Made by a program: the position numbers and the translations under genes
Source of the DNA: Cloacibacterium sp047601505
GTDB lineage: Bacteria > Bacteroidota > Bacteroidia > Flavobacteriales > Weeksellaceae
DNA length: 64,000 nt
Assembly (NCBI RefSeq): GCF_047601505.1
Contig: NZ_JASGJD010000001.1
Location: 2,108,001 to 2,172,000 of the forward strand
Direction of reading: 5' to 3'
The notes under the pieces: model-generated
What the model saw: only the letters and a program-made list of their open reading frames with translations
Databases searched by the model: none
Told to the model about the DNA's origin: nothing
Shown: piece by piece, positions 42,926 to 51,087 of the stretch
How the letters are laid out: every line of letters starts with the position of its first letter
Numbering within the stretch: position 1 is the first letter of the stretch

Positions 42926-43897
42926 TTATTTCTTCTTCAAAATCATCATCAGAATTACAGGCACTCCAAATAAACTGGTAATTACATTGATAGGAAATTG
43001 TGAAAGTTCTGAAATTACAGAAAAAAACTCCATAATGAAAACTCCCAATATCATATTTAAAATCCATTGTTGCCACAATTTTGCAGGCGAATAAATCATT
43101 CTACTGAAATGCGGAACAACAATTCCTATAAATAAAATTGGACCTAAAAATGCCGTAACAGAAGCAGAAAGTAGGGAAGAAGCAATGATTACGAAATATT
43201 TCAATTGCTCTAAATTTACACCTAAACTTTTGGCGTATTGATTTCCTAAACTGTTCCCAATTAATGGTTTTATGCTTCTAAAACTTAAAAATAGACCTAT
43301 TAAGACGATAATGAACAAAACCAAAAGTTGATTTCTCGTCACTTGATTATTGGCTCCAAAACTCCATAAAATATAATTTTTAAGACTTTGATTTTCTGCG
43401 TACAATTGCAAAATGGAAACCACTGCTCCCGCCAATGCTGAAACCAAAAATCCGAAAATAATTAAGTAAGACTTATCTTGAAATTTTCTTGAAAAAATAA
43501 GTAAAACGCTCATCATTAATATGCTTCCTAAAATGGCAGAAATACTAATGAAACCGTTTTGTAAAAACTCTGGAAGAATAAAGTCTTGCGAAAAAAATAT
43601 ATAAAAAGCTACACACAAGCTCGCCACAGAAGTGATACCTAAAACAGAAGGTCCTGCCAATGGATTCTGAAAATATTCTTGCAAAAGAAAACCAGAAGTG
43701 GGCACAGAAATTCCTGCTAAAAACATCGCTAAAACACGATTTATTCTAATTGAAGCAATTTGAGAGTTCTGAGAATTTTGATAAAAAAAATCTTCAAAAC
43801 CAAGTTTCATAAATCCTATATTCAAATTAATGACCACCGAAATGATTACCAAAATGACTAAGATGAGAAGAATGGTTTTGAAGCTTTTGTTTTCCAC
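42926..43897 (-). CDS. FecCD-family ABC transporter permease (iron/siderophore or cobalamin)
   Basis: 323 residues with about nine to ten helices. RINRVLAMFLAGISVPTSGFLLQEYFQNPLAGPSVLGI is the characteristic FecCD start (R-x-x-R ... Q-x-x-x-x-N-P-L-A-x-P), quoted here only as a landmark around NPLAGPSVLGI. GNQYAKSLGV and GPILFIGIVVPHFSR are the cytoplasmic coupling regions. Imports a metal chelate across the inner membrane together with the ATPase at 41256-42182. No Fur-like site is obvious upstream. Confidence 0.9.
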   Translation of the reverse strand: MENKSFKTILLILVILVIISVVINLNIGFMKLGFEDFFYQNSQNSQIASIRINRVLAMFLAGISVPTSGFLLQEYFQNPLAGPSVLGITSVASLCVAFYIFFSQDFILPEFLQNGFISISAILGSILMMSVLLIFSRKFQDKSYLIIFGFLVSALAGAVVSILQLYAENQSLKNYILWSFGANNQVTRNQLLVLFIIVLIGLFLSFRSIKPLIGNSLGNQYAKSLGVNLEQLKYFVIIASSLLSASVTAFLGPILFIGIVVPHFSRMIYSPAKLWQQWILNMILGVFIMEFFSVISELSQFPINVITSLFGVPVILMMILKKK

Positions 43898-44083
43898 AGA
43901 TTATATTTAAAAACATTACAAATTTAATTTAAAAAAATCGATGAAAAAAATATTAAAAATTAAGCGCATATTTAGTAGATTTAATTAACATTTTTTCTTA
44001 AAAATGCATAATAATCTATAAATTACATTGTTTCGGGCTGATTTATTGTTCCTACAGAATAATCGTCATCTAACTTTATGGTT

Positions 44084-44665
44084 TTATCTTTTTTTTAAAA
44101 AAGAATTTAATTTAGCATCCAAATCTTCTTTGCTCAGCATTCCCACCGTTTCTATTTCTTTGTCTCCTTTTTTAATTACTGTAAAAGGTATAGAACCGCC
44201 ATCCCAAGTTTTGGTAATTTTAGCGAAAAAATCTGGCGAAATAGCAGAAGCATCAAATAAAACGATATTTTTCTTTAATTCGTATTCGTCTGCAAAATCG
44301 CTCACAGCGGTGTTCCAGTCGTCTTTTGCATCTACACTTACGAAGGTAAATTTCACAGGTTTTCCTTTTAATTGTTGCATTTTTTTAACAAAATGAGGAA
44401 TTTCCTTCATACAAGGTCCGCACCAGGTTGCAAAAAAATTGGTAACATATACTGTGTCGTTTTTTTTAGGAGCAATTAAATTGGTGACTTCTGTAGTGTT
44501 TGCTACTTTCATGTCTGCAACCAAAGTTTCAGTGGTTTGTTTTGTAGTGGTGCTGTCTATTTTTTTGACAGTTGAATCTTCTTGAGCAAGATGCTCCGCT
44601 GTTTCATTTTTTTTACAGGAAAAAATTGCTGCTAATATAAGTGTGGAAAAGAATAGTTTTTTCAT
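44084..44665 (-). CDS. TlpA-like thiol-disulfide oxidoreductase lipoprotein
   Basis: 193 residues. Lipoprotein signal with Cys17 (AAIFSCKKNE), a Thr/Lys-rich linker, then a thioredoxin fold with the active site WCGPC (Cys82, Cys85) and the cis-Pro region GGSIPFTVI. Membrane-anchored TlpA/ResA proteins reduce disulfides, for example in cytochrome c maturation, in the periplasm. No partner gene is adjacent. It has its own transcription unit. Confidence 0.9.
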   Translation of the reverse strand: MKKLFFSTLILAAIFSCKKNETAEHLAQEDSTVKKIDSTTTKQTTETLVADMKVANTTEVTNLIAPKKNDTVYVTNFFATWCGPCMKEIPHFVKKMQQLKGKPVKFTFVSVDAKDDWNTAVSDFADEYELKKNIVLFDASAISPDFFAKITKTWDGGSIPFTVIKKGDKEIETVGMLSKEDLDAKLNSFLKKR

Positions 44666-44797
44666 AAATTTGAAATGTTTATTTTTGTTTAATAAATGAT
44701 GTTTATAAAAGTTGAAAGTATTTGTAAAAAGGCAAATTTATAGAATTTCGATTTTTAAAAATGATATAAAAGTTACATTTTAACTTATTTTTTTATT

Positions 44798-45415
44798 TTG
44801 AGAAGAATTAGATACATATTTAGATTTACTTTTTTAATCTTAGAAACAGTGATTTTGCTAATGATATTGGCAAATTTCTGGGTATATTCTGTTACCGAAG
44901 GAAAAACGTATTCTAGAATTTCTAAAATCCCGCCAAGAGAAGTTGCTCTGGTATTGGGAACTTCTCCTAAAATGAAATCTGGTGTTGCAAATCCGTATTT
45001 TACTTATAGAATGGATGCTACAGCATTGTTGTATCATCATGGTAAAATAAAAAAAATTATTGTAAGTGGCGAAAAAAGCAAAGGTTATGACGAACCAGAA
45101 GCCATGAAAAAATTTTTAATCTATCAAGGTGGGATTCCCGAAGATATTATCATAAAAGACCCAAAAGGTTTTAAAACAAGAGAAAGTATCTTGAGATGTA
45201 AAAACGAATTCAAACAAAAAAATGTAATTATTGTTTCGCAAGGATTTCACAATCTTAGAGCACTTTTTTTTGCCAGAAATATCGGGATGAATGCTTTAGG
45301 TTTTGATGCTCATGATGTTACCAAAAACGAAAGTTATTACCGCAATCATACCAGAGAATTTTTTGCAAGAGTACAAGCCGTAATTTATTATATTTTCGGA
45401 ATTTCAAACGATTAA
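44798..45415 (+). CDS. SanA/YdcF family (DUF218) membrane protein
   Basis: 205 residues. An N-terminal helix (~8-30) follows a positive start (RRIRYIFRF). The DUF218 domain begins with VALVLGTSPKM and has KIIVSGEK, then EPEAMKKFLI and the ITVSQGFH-like NVIIVSQGFHNLRALFFAR block. E. coli SanA of this type affects envelope permeability to vancomycin. The start is taken as TTG at 44798 because the next ATG would remove the first half of the membrane helix. Confidence 0.85.
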   Translation: MRRIRYIFRFTFLILETVILLMILANFWVYSVTEGKTYSRISKIPPREVALVLGTSPKMKSGVANPYFTYRMDATALLYHHGKIKKIIVSGEKSKGYDEPEAMKKFLIYQGGIPEDIIIKDPKGFKTRESILRCKNEFKQKNVIIVSQGFHNLRALFFARNIGMNALGFDAHDVTKNESYYRNHTREFFARVQAVIYYIFGISND

Positions 45416-45475
45416 TTCTATTCAAAAAAATTACTTAAATTTACAAAAGACAAATGTCTAATAGAAGAATTTCTA

Positions 45476-45483
45476 TAACTTTG
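45476..45483 (+). promoter_or_regulatory. -7 promoter element of the udk operon
   Basis: TAACTTTG matches TAnnTTTG, 16 bases before the udk ATG. A short palindrome AGACA-AA-TGTCT lies ~30 bp upstream near the -33 region. Confidence 0.55.
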
Positions 45484-45499
45484 TAAAAAATAAAATTTA

Positions 45500-46117
45500 A
45501 TGCTTGTAATAGGTATAGCAGGTGGCACAGGTTCTGGTAAAACCACCGTTGTTAACAACATTCTTCAGCAACTTAATGCAGAAGGAGTAAACGTTCTTTC
45601 TCAGGATAATTATTATCACGACAATCATCATCTTTCGCTTCAGGAAAGAGAAGCGCTTAATTATGACCATCCAAAATCTATAGATTTTGAATTGTTAACA
45701 AAACATGTAAAAACTCTTAAAAATGGAGAAAATATAGAGCAACCGTTATATTCTTTCGTTACGCACTCCAGAACGGGAGATTATGTAACTGTAGAGCCCA
45801 AAAATGTATTGATAGTAGAAGGAATTTTGGTGCTTACCAATCCAGAACTTTTAAAAGAATTTGATTTGAAAGTTTTTGTTCATGCAGATTCAGACGAAAG
45901 ATTAATTAGAAGAATTAAAAGAGATACACAAGAAAGAGGAAGAGATTTACACGAAGTTCTTCACCGCTATCAAACTACCTTGAAGCCAATGCATCAAGAA
46001 TTTATAGAGCCTTCTAAAAATGAAGCAGACCTTATTGTACCTAATATGAGAAGAAATTCTGTAGCGATAGATTTCTTGTCAACCGTAATTAATAATTCTC
46101 TTAAAAAATCTCATTAA
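45500..46117 (+). CDS. udk: Uridine kinase
   Basis: 205 residues. Phosphorylates uridine/cytidine in pyrimidine salvage. The P-loop GIAGGTGSGKTTVV is at 5-18, SQDNYYHD carries the nucleoside-binding region, NYDHPKSIDFELL follows, and RRIKRDTQERGRDL is the lid. The last base overlaps the ATG of the ftsB-like gene, so the two are coupled. Confidence 0.95.
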   Translation: MLVIGIAGGTGSGKTTVVNNILQQLNAEGVNVLSQDNYYHDNHHLSLQEREALNYDHPKSIDFELLTKHVKTLKNGENIEQPLYSFVTHSRTGDYVTVEPKNVLIVEGILVLTNPELLKEFDLKVFVHADSDERLIRRIKRDTQERGRDLHEVLHRYQTTLKPMHQEFIEPSKNEADLIVPNMRRNSVAIDFLSTVINNSLKKSH

Positions 46118-46476
46118 TGCAAGATTTGATTAAAGAAATAAAGAAAAAAAGTCCAACACTTCAATTCATTAGAAAATTCTTTTTGAACAAGTATTTTATT
46201 ACTGTTTTTCTATTTTTGATTTGGATGATTTTCTTTGATCAGACTTCTTGGCTGGTGGTAAAAGAATTGAATAGAGACATTGCCAATTATGAAAAAGAAT
46301 TAGACTACTATAAATCTGAATACGAAAAAAATGATGCTTTCTATAAAAAGCTAATGAATAATAAATCTGAAAGAGAAAAATTCGCGAGAGAAAACTATTT
46401 TATGAAAAAGAAAAATGAAGAAATCTTCATTGTTGTGGTAGATAGTTCTGCGGTTAAAAAGCCAAACGAAAAGTAA
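46117..46476 (+). CDS. Septum formation initiator family protein (FtsB/DivIC-like)
   Basis: 119 residues with a short cytoplasmic start, one membrane helix (~28-46), then a coiled coil (~52-95) ending in ARENYFMKKKNEEIFIV. That last motif (E-x-Y-x-M-K-K-x-x-E-x-x-x-V) is the typical DivIC/FtsB ending. It acts in the divisome with FtsL/FtsQ-type proteins. Located behind udk as in many Flavobacteriia. Confidence 0.88.
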   Translation: MQDLIKEIKKKSPTLQFIRKFFLNKYFITVFLFLIWMIFFDQTSWLVVKELNRDIANYEKELDYYKSEYEKNDAFYKKLMNNKSEREKFARENYFMKKKNEEIFIVVVDSSAVKKPNEK

Positions 46477-46525
46477 GAAGTAGAGGTAAAAGGCACAGAT
46501 TACTAAACTAAATACTAAATACCAA
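46477..46525 (+). repeat. 7-bp-period array filling the spacer before mutA
   Basis: Heptamers GAAGTAG, AGGTAAA, AGGCACA, GATTACT, AAACTAA, ATACTAA, ATACCAA fill the whole gap between the ftsB-like stop and the next ATG, minus six bases. Confidence 0.65.
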
Positions 46526-46531
46526 TATAAA

Positions 46532-47689
46532 ATGTTCGCTCAAATTACCCTTCAAGATTGGGAAAACCTAGTCAAAAAACAGCTTAAAACAGATGATATT
46601 TATACCATTTTAAGCAAAGAAAATTTAGAAGGAATTTCTGTAAAACCTTATTACGAAAAGTCTTCAGAAAATTTAAAAAATCTACCAAAAGTAGAAGAAT
46701 CTACTCATTTGGTTGCCAAATATCAAGAAGGATTAGAAGAAGATGCTTATGCATTTTTGCTTGATAAAAATGTAGAAAACCTTTCGGAGAAAACAATTTT
46801 TATCAACAATAGAGAATTAGCAGAGCAAATAAAAACAGACGAAAGCAATCGTTATTTTTCTTTGATTGATGTTTTTGAAAAAAATCAAATTAACCAGAAA
46901 TTAGGAAAAGAACTTTTATCTAAAGGTTTTGAAAAAAACATTTGTGTTGATGCAAGTTTGTATCAAAATGCAGGAGCTTCCATTTCTCAGCAATTGGCTT
47001 TTGCTTTGGACAAAGCTAAAGATTTAGCCGAAATTTTCGGGTCAGAGATTTTATCAAAATTGGTTTTCAAATTTGCTATTGGAAGCAATTATTTTTTTGA
47101 AATTGCAAAAATTAGAGCTTTTAAACTGCTTTTTAATGAACTTTCAAAAGAATTTAGTTTAGACGAAATTCCTTATATTTTTGCAGAAACTTCACTTAGA
47201 AATAAAGCCAAAAACGACGAAGAAAATAATCTTATTCGTTCTACTTTAGAAATTGCAGCTGCCATGATTGCAGGTTCTGATGCTGTTTTTGCGAATGATT
47301 TTAAAATAGAAAACTCTACTGAACTTTCGGCAGAAATTTCATTTAAGCAACAAGTAGTTTTGGCCTACGAAAGTATTATTAATGTTTTTGATGATGCTGC
47401 CAACGGAAGTTATTACGTAGAAGATATTACTTATCAATTTGCAAAAAAAGCGTGGGAATTATTTTTAGAAATTGAAAATTCTGGAGGTTTTTTAGAAAAT
47501 TTGAATTCAGGTAGAATATCAGAACTAATTTACAATCAAGCAATTGCGGAACAAAATTGGGTAGAAGAAGGTAAAATTAAATTAATTGGCGTAAATCTTT
47601 ACCCAAAATTAGAAAAAACAAAATCTGTAGAACAACTTTATAATCCTCTGGAAATAAAACCAGTGAGATGGGCAGAAATGTTTGAGTAA
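46532..47689 (+). CDS. mutA: Methylmalonyl-CoA mutase small (beta) subunit
   Basis: 385 residues. The start (LQDWENLVKKQLK) and FAETSLRNKAKNDEENNLIRSTLE-type core (landmark: NDEENNLIRSTLE) match the catalytically inactive small subunit, which lacks the B12-binding C-terminal domain. It is on the short side for the family. The small subunit normally precedes the large catalytic subunit (mutB/scpA), but here the next gene is a methyltransferase, so the partner must be elsewhere or be lost. Pathway: propionyl-CoA/succinyl-CoA interconversion. Confidence 0.85.
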   Translation: MFAQITLQDWENLVKKQLKTDDIYTILSKENLEGISVKPYYEKSSENLKNLPKVEESTHLVAKYQEGLEEDAYAFLLDKNVENLSEKTIFINNRELAEQIKTDESNRYFSLIDVFEKNQINQKLGKELLSKGFEKNICVDASLYQNAGASISQQLAFALDKAKDLAEIFGSEILSKLVFKFAIGSNYFFEIAKIRAFKLLFNELSKEFSLDEIPYIFAETSLRNKAKNDEENNLIRSTLEIAAAMIAGSDAVFANDFKIENSTELSAEISFKQQVVLAYESIINVFDDAANGSYYVEDITYQFAKKAWELFLEIENSGGFLENLNSGRISELIYNQAIAEQNWVEEGKIKLIGVNLYPKLEKTKSVEQLYNPLEIKPVRWAEMFE

Positions 47690-47692
47690 AGG

Positions 47693-47720
47693 CGGAAGTC
47701 AAAAGCCGGAGGTCAGAAGT
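47693..47720. repeat. 7-bp array CGGAAGT/CAAAAGC/CGGAGGT/CAGAAGT
   Basis: Four heptamers starting three bases after the mutA stop, more GC-rich than the surroundings. The complement (ACTTCTG, ACCTCCG, ACTTCC) is the same unit as the array at 16364-16384. Confidence 0.75.
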
Positions 47721-47780
47721 TTTGTGAAGTTATTATTTATACTTTTTGATTTTGATTTTCAATATTTGCCATAAAGTTTG

Positions 47781-47841
47781 TCATTCCGTAGGAATCTAAA
47801 CAAGACTTATTGAATGCAAAATTGAGATTGCTAAGGAATGA
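47781..47841. repeat. Symmetrical inverted repeat element (TCATTCC-5-AATCT ... AGATT-5-GGAATGA)
   Basis: Two paired blocks on each side with matching 5-base internal loops: TCATTCC (47781) and AATCT (47793) pair with AGATT (47825) and GGAATGA (47835). It folds into a hairpin with a 27-base loop. It looks like a dispersed non-coding element. Confidence 0.65.
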
Positions 47842-47862
47842 TAAATTTGCTTTTAAAATTTT

Positions 47863-49011
47863 TTGAAATTGAGAATAAATAAAGAAATACAACAATACAT
47901 CAATGCAAATCTAAACACAGATTTGCATTCTTTGTTATTGAAAAAATCTCCTTTTCCAGATGTTTCTATGCAAGAATTGGTGCAACAAATTAAAGGCAGA
48001 AAAGTTGCTGAGAAAAAATTCCCTTTTTTGAATAATGATGACATTATTTTCCCACCAAATCTAAATTTAGAACAGGCTTCTTCACAAGATACAGCCGAGT
48101 ATAAAGCTCAGTTTTTCCAAGGTGAAAAATTCATTGATTTAACTTGCGGTTTTGGAATTGACGCTTTTTTTCTTTCTCAAAATTTTTCAGAAATTACTTT
48201 GATAGAGCAGAATTCAGAACTTTTAGAAATTGTAAAACACAATTGGGAAGTTTTAGGGAAAGAAGCCAATTTCATCAATCAAAAATTAGAATATTTTCTT
48301 GAAAATAATACCGAAAGATTCAATTTAATTTACCTCGATCCTGCGAGAAGAGATAATCACAACAGAAAAGTCTTTCTTTTGGAAGATTTATCGCCAAATC
48401 TCATTGAAATTCAAGAACAATTGAGTGAAATTTCAGATGAAATTTTAATAAAACTTTCTCCTTTAATAGATTTGCAACATTTGGTTTCTTCGCTGCAAAA
48501 TATTTCTAAGATTTGGATTATTGCAATAAAAAATGAAGTGAAAGAAGTTTTAGTTCATGTCAAAAAATCGGAAATAGAAGTAGAAATTTCTTGTGTAAAT
48601 CTTCAATCTAAAGAAAGTGAATTTAACTTTAAATTAAATGATGAAAAGAATTGTAAATCAGAATTTTATGAGCCAAAAAAATATATTTACATTCCGAATA
48701 ATTCGGTATTGAAATCTGGTGCATTTAATTTGATTTCAGAAAAATTTCAATTGAAAAAATTGCATCCCAATTCTCATCTTTATACTTCAGAGAATTTAAT
48801 AAATGAATTTCCTGGGAGAATTTTTGAAGCTACGGAAATTAATCCTAAAGAAATAAAAAAAGGAGAAAAATACAATATTATCACTAAAAATTACCCTTTG
48901 AAACCAGAAGAAATTAAGAAAAAATACAAAATAAAAGATGGCGGAGAAAACTATCTAATTTTTTCTCAATCTCAAAGAAACAAACATATTCTCAAAGCAA
49001 AATTATTATAA
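47863..49011 (+). CDS. Class I SAM-dependent methyltransferase with THUMP-like domain
   Basis: 382 residues. The middle holds a Rossmann-type methyltransferase: FIDLTCGFGIDAFFLSQ is motif I, then TLIEQNSELLEIVKHN, and YLDPARRDNHNRKVF resembles the catalytic D-P-[AP]-R region of RNA methyltransferases. The C-terminal ~90 residues (FPGRIFEATEINPKEIK ...) fit the THUMP_like domain. It probably modifies RNA; the target is unknown. No ATG fits near the start; TTG at 47863 is used provisionally, so the true N-terminus is uncertain. Confidence 0.8.
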   Translation: MKLRINKEIQQYINANLNTDLHSLLLKKSPFPDVSMQELVQQIKGRKVAEKKFPFLNNDDIIFPPNLNLEQASSQDTAEYKAQFFQGEKFIDLTCGFGIDAFFLSQNFSEITLIEQNSELLEIVKHNWEVLGKEANFINQKLEYFLENNTERFNLIYLDPARRDNHNRKVFLLEDLSPNLIEIQEQLSEISDEILIKLSPLIDLQHLVSSLQNISKIWIIAIKNEVKEVLVHVKKSEIEVEISCVNLQSKESEFNFKLNDEKNCKSEFYEPKKYIYIPNNSVLKSGAFNLISEKFQLKKLHPNSHLYTSENLINEFPGRIFEATEINPKEIKKGEKYNIITKNYPLKPEEIKKKYKIKDGGENYLIFSQSQRNKHILKAKLL

Positions 49012-49115
49012 AATCTTAGAAATGAGATATTTTTATAAAAATTGATAAAAAACTTTGTTACAATTTGTAATATTTCATATTTTTGAAAAAATTTAAAAAA
49101 CGAAAAAATTTATAT

Positions 49116-49334
49116 ATGAAAAAAATAGTTTTTGCTATTGCAGCAGTGTCATTATTAGTTTCTTGTGAACTTCCGGCAGGTGGTAACAAAGGTGCATTGA
49201 AAAAAACTGACGATGTAGTAAGATACGATGACGAAAACGCTGAAGCGCCAACTTATAAAGAAAAAACAGATACTACTACTGCTAAAACAGTTACTCCAGT
49301 AGCCGCAAAAGTAGATAGTACTGCTCATAAATAA
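49116..49334 (+). CDS. Small lipoprotein
   Basis: 72 residues, start set at MKKIVFAIAAV. Lipobox LLVSC with Cys17. The mature part is short, charged and Thr/Lys/Asp-rich (ADDVVRYDDENAEAP-like), with no predicted fold. No family is recognised. It is followed by its own terminator. Confidence 0.7.
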   Translation: MKKIVFAIAAVSLLVSCELPAGGNKGALKKTDDVVRYDDENAEAPTYKEKTDTTTAKTVTPVAAKVDSTAHK

Positions 49335-49356
49335 TACAAAATCAACCAAATAATAT

Positions 49357-49386
49357 AAATGTCTTGCAGTAGCGAGACATTTTTTA
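49357..49386 (+). terminator. Rho-independent terminator
   Basis: AAATGTCTTGC / GCGAGACATTT (one G-U pair), loop AGTA, then a T run. Confidence 0.9.
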
Positions 49387-49407
49387 TATTCACTAAAATT
49401 TATAGAA

Positions 49408-50787
49408 ATGTCTGATACCCAAAATTACATTCAACAAAACAAAGAAAGATTTTTAGAAGAACTTAAAGATTTACTAAGAATAGCTTCTATTTCTGCCGAC
49501 CCAGCTTATAAAAATGATGTACTAAATTGTGCAGATGCTGTAGCAAAGCACCTTAAAAATGCAGGTGCAGACAATGTAGAAATCTGCGAAACCAAAGGTT
49601 ATCCTGTTGTTTTTGGAGAAAAAATTGTAGATAAAAATTTACCAACAGTTCTCGTTTATGGTCATTATGATGTTCAGCCAGCAGATCCTTTAGAATTGTG
49701 GGAAAGTGGACCATTTGAACCAGTGGTAAAAACTACAGAACTACATCCTGATGGTGCAATCTTCGCAAGAGGAAGTGCAGACGATAAAGGTCAGTTTTTT
49801 ATGCACGTAAAAGCTTTTGAAGCCATGATGAAAACCAATTCTTTGCCTTGTAATATTAAATTCATTATTGAAGGAGAAGAAGAAGTTGGCTCTGTAAGTT
49901 TGGCAGGTTTTTTAGAAGAAAACAAAGAAAAATTAGCTTGCGATGTTATTTTAATTTCGGATACTCATATTTATTCTAACGAACAACCAACCGTAACAAC
50001 TGGTTTGCGTGGTTTGAGTTATCTGGAAGTTGAAGTAGAAGGTCCGAACAGAGATTTACATTCTGGTTTATACGGAGGTGCGGTTCCTAATCCTATCAAT
50101 ATTTTAGCGGAAATGATTGCTAAACTTCACGATAAAGACGGGAAAATTACCATTGACGGATTTTATGATAATGTAGAAATTGTTTCAGCGGAAGATAGAG
50201 CTGAAATGAATAAATTAAAAGACAATCCAGAAGAATTTAAAAAATCTATCGGCTTGAATGGAGTAGAAGGCGAAACGGGTTATACTACTTTAGAAAGAAC
50301 TTCGATAAGACCAACGTTAGATTGCAACGGAATTTGGGGCGGATACATTGGTGAAGGCGCAAAAACGGTAATCCCAAGTAAAGCTTCGGCTAAAATTTCT
50401 ATGAGACTGGTGCCTTATCAAACAGATGAAGAAATTACAGAAAAATTTACTAAATATTTTGAAAAAATAGCTCCAGCTTCTGTTAAAGTAAAAGTTACGC
50501 CTCATCACGGTGGTATGCCTTACGTTTTGCCGAGCGATACTAAAGAATTTTTGGCAGCGAAAAAAGCGATGGAAAAAGCTTTTGGCAAAGAAGTTTTACC
50601 ATATAGAAGTGGTGGTAGCATCCCAATTACATCTTTATTTGAGAAAATATTAGGAGCAAAATCTGTTTTGATGGGATTTGGATTAGATTCTGACGCTATA
50701 CATTCTCCAAATGAACATTACGGTCTTTTCAATTTTTATAAAGGCATAGAAAGTATTCCTTATTTCTTTGAATATTATGTACAATAA
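49408..50787 (+). CDS. M20-family dipeptidase
   Basis: 459 residues of the M20 metallopeptidase family (carnosinase/CNDP-like). GHYDVQPADPLELWESGPF (~83-101) gives the first metal ligand His and catalytic Asp; ARGSADDKGQF the bridging Asp; EGEEEVGS the general-base Glu and a ligand. The ligands of the second lobe are present in LISDTHIY and in DAIHSPNEHYGL. It hydrolyses di- or tripeptides in the cytoplasm; specificity is not readable. Confidence 0.93.
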   Translation: MSDTQNYIQQNKERFLEELKDLLRIASISADPAYKNDVLNCADAVAKHLKNAGADNVEICETKGYPVVFGEKIVDKNLPTVLVYGHYDVQPADPLELWESGPFEPVVKTTELHPDGAIFARGSADDKGQFFMHVKAFEAMMKTNSLPCNIKFIIEGEEEVGSVSLAGFLEENKEKLACDVILISDTHIYSNEQPTVTTGLRGLSYLEVEVEGPNRDLHSGLYGGAVPNPINILAEMIAKLHDKDGKITIDGFYDNVEIVSAEDRAEMNKLKDNPEEFKKSIGLNGVEGETGYTTLERTSIRPTLDCNGIWGGYIGEGAKTVIPSKASAKISMRLVPYQTDEEITEKFTKYFEKIAPASVKVKVTPHHGGMPYVLPSDTKEFLAAKKAMEKAFGKEVLPYRSGGSIPITSLFEKILGAKSVLMGFGLDSDAIHSPNEHYGLFNFYKGIESIPYFFEYYVQ

Positions 50788-50811
50788 AATTGAAATTATT
50801 TTAAAAGATAT

Positions 50812-50840
50812 AAAGTCCTAGTTTTTATTAGGACTTTTTT
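50812..50840 (+). terminator. Terminator after dipeptidase
   Basis: AAAGTCCTA / TAGGACTTT with an 8-base loop and a T run. The remaining ~250 bp to etfB hold a further weak hairpin (AAAGTC ... GACTTT near 50965-50985) and the etfB promoter; no gene is seen. Confidence 0.9.
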
Positions 50841-51026
50841 TGTGTTTTGATTTCACTTTTTTAAAAAAATGAATTTAGATAAAAATTTTAGTGAATTATT
50901 TGTAATTAATTTTAAGATAAAACGAGTCCGAAAAACCTAATTTTTATCATGTCAGTATTAAAAAAGTCTTTATTAATGGACTTTATTTGTATATTTATGC
51001 ATTGAATATAAATTGTTTTTTAATAT

Positions 51027-51038
51027 TATGCATGCATA
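51027..51038. promoter_or_regulatory. MarR-type operator before etfB (TATGCATGCATA)
   Basis: A perfect 12-bp palindrome with the same arms as the two sites before the MarR gene. The flanks also match: ATATTATGC-nn-GCATAGTATTTTTTT is common to both promoters. The site sits ~23 bp from a TATATTAG -7 element (51052-51059), thus at about -33. Suggests that etfBA belongs to the same regulon as beta-oxidation. Confidence 0.75.
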
Positions 51039-51087
51039 GTATTTTTTTATTTATATTAGCAACCAACAGATAAAAATCTCAATACTT

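Noticed and set aside
50869..50940. 23-codon frame between dipeptidase and etfB
   Set aside because: Too short and without any supporting signal; expected by chance in AT-rich DNA.
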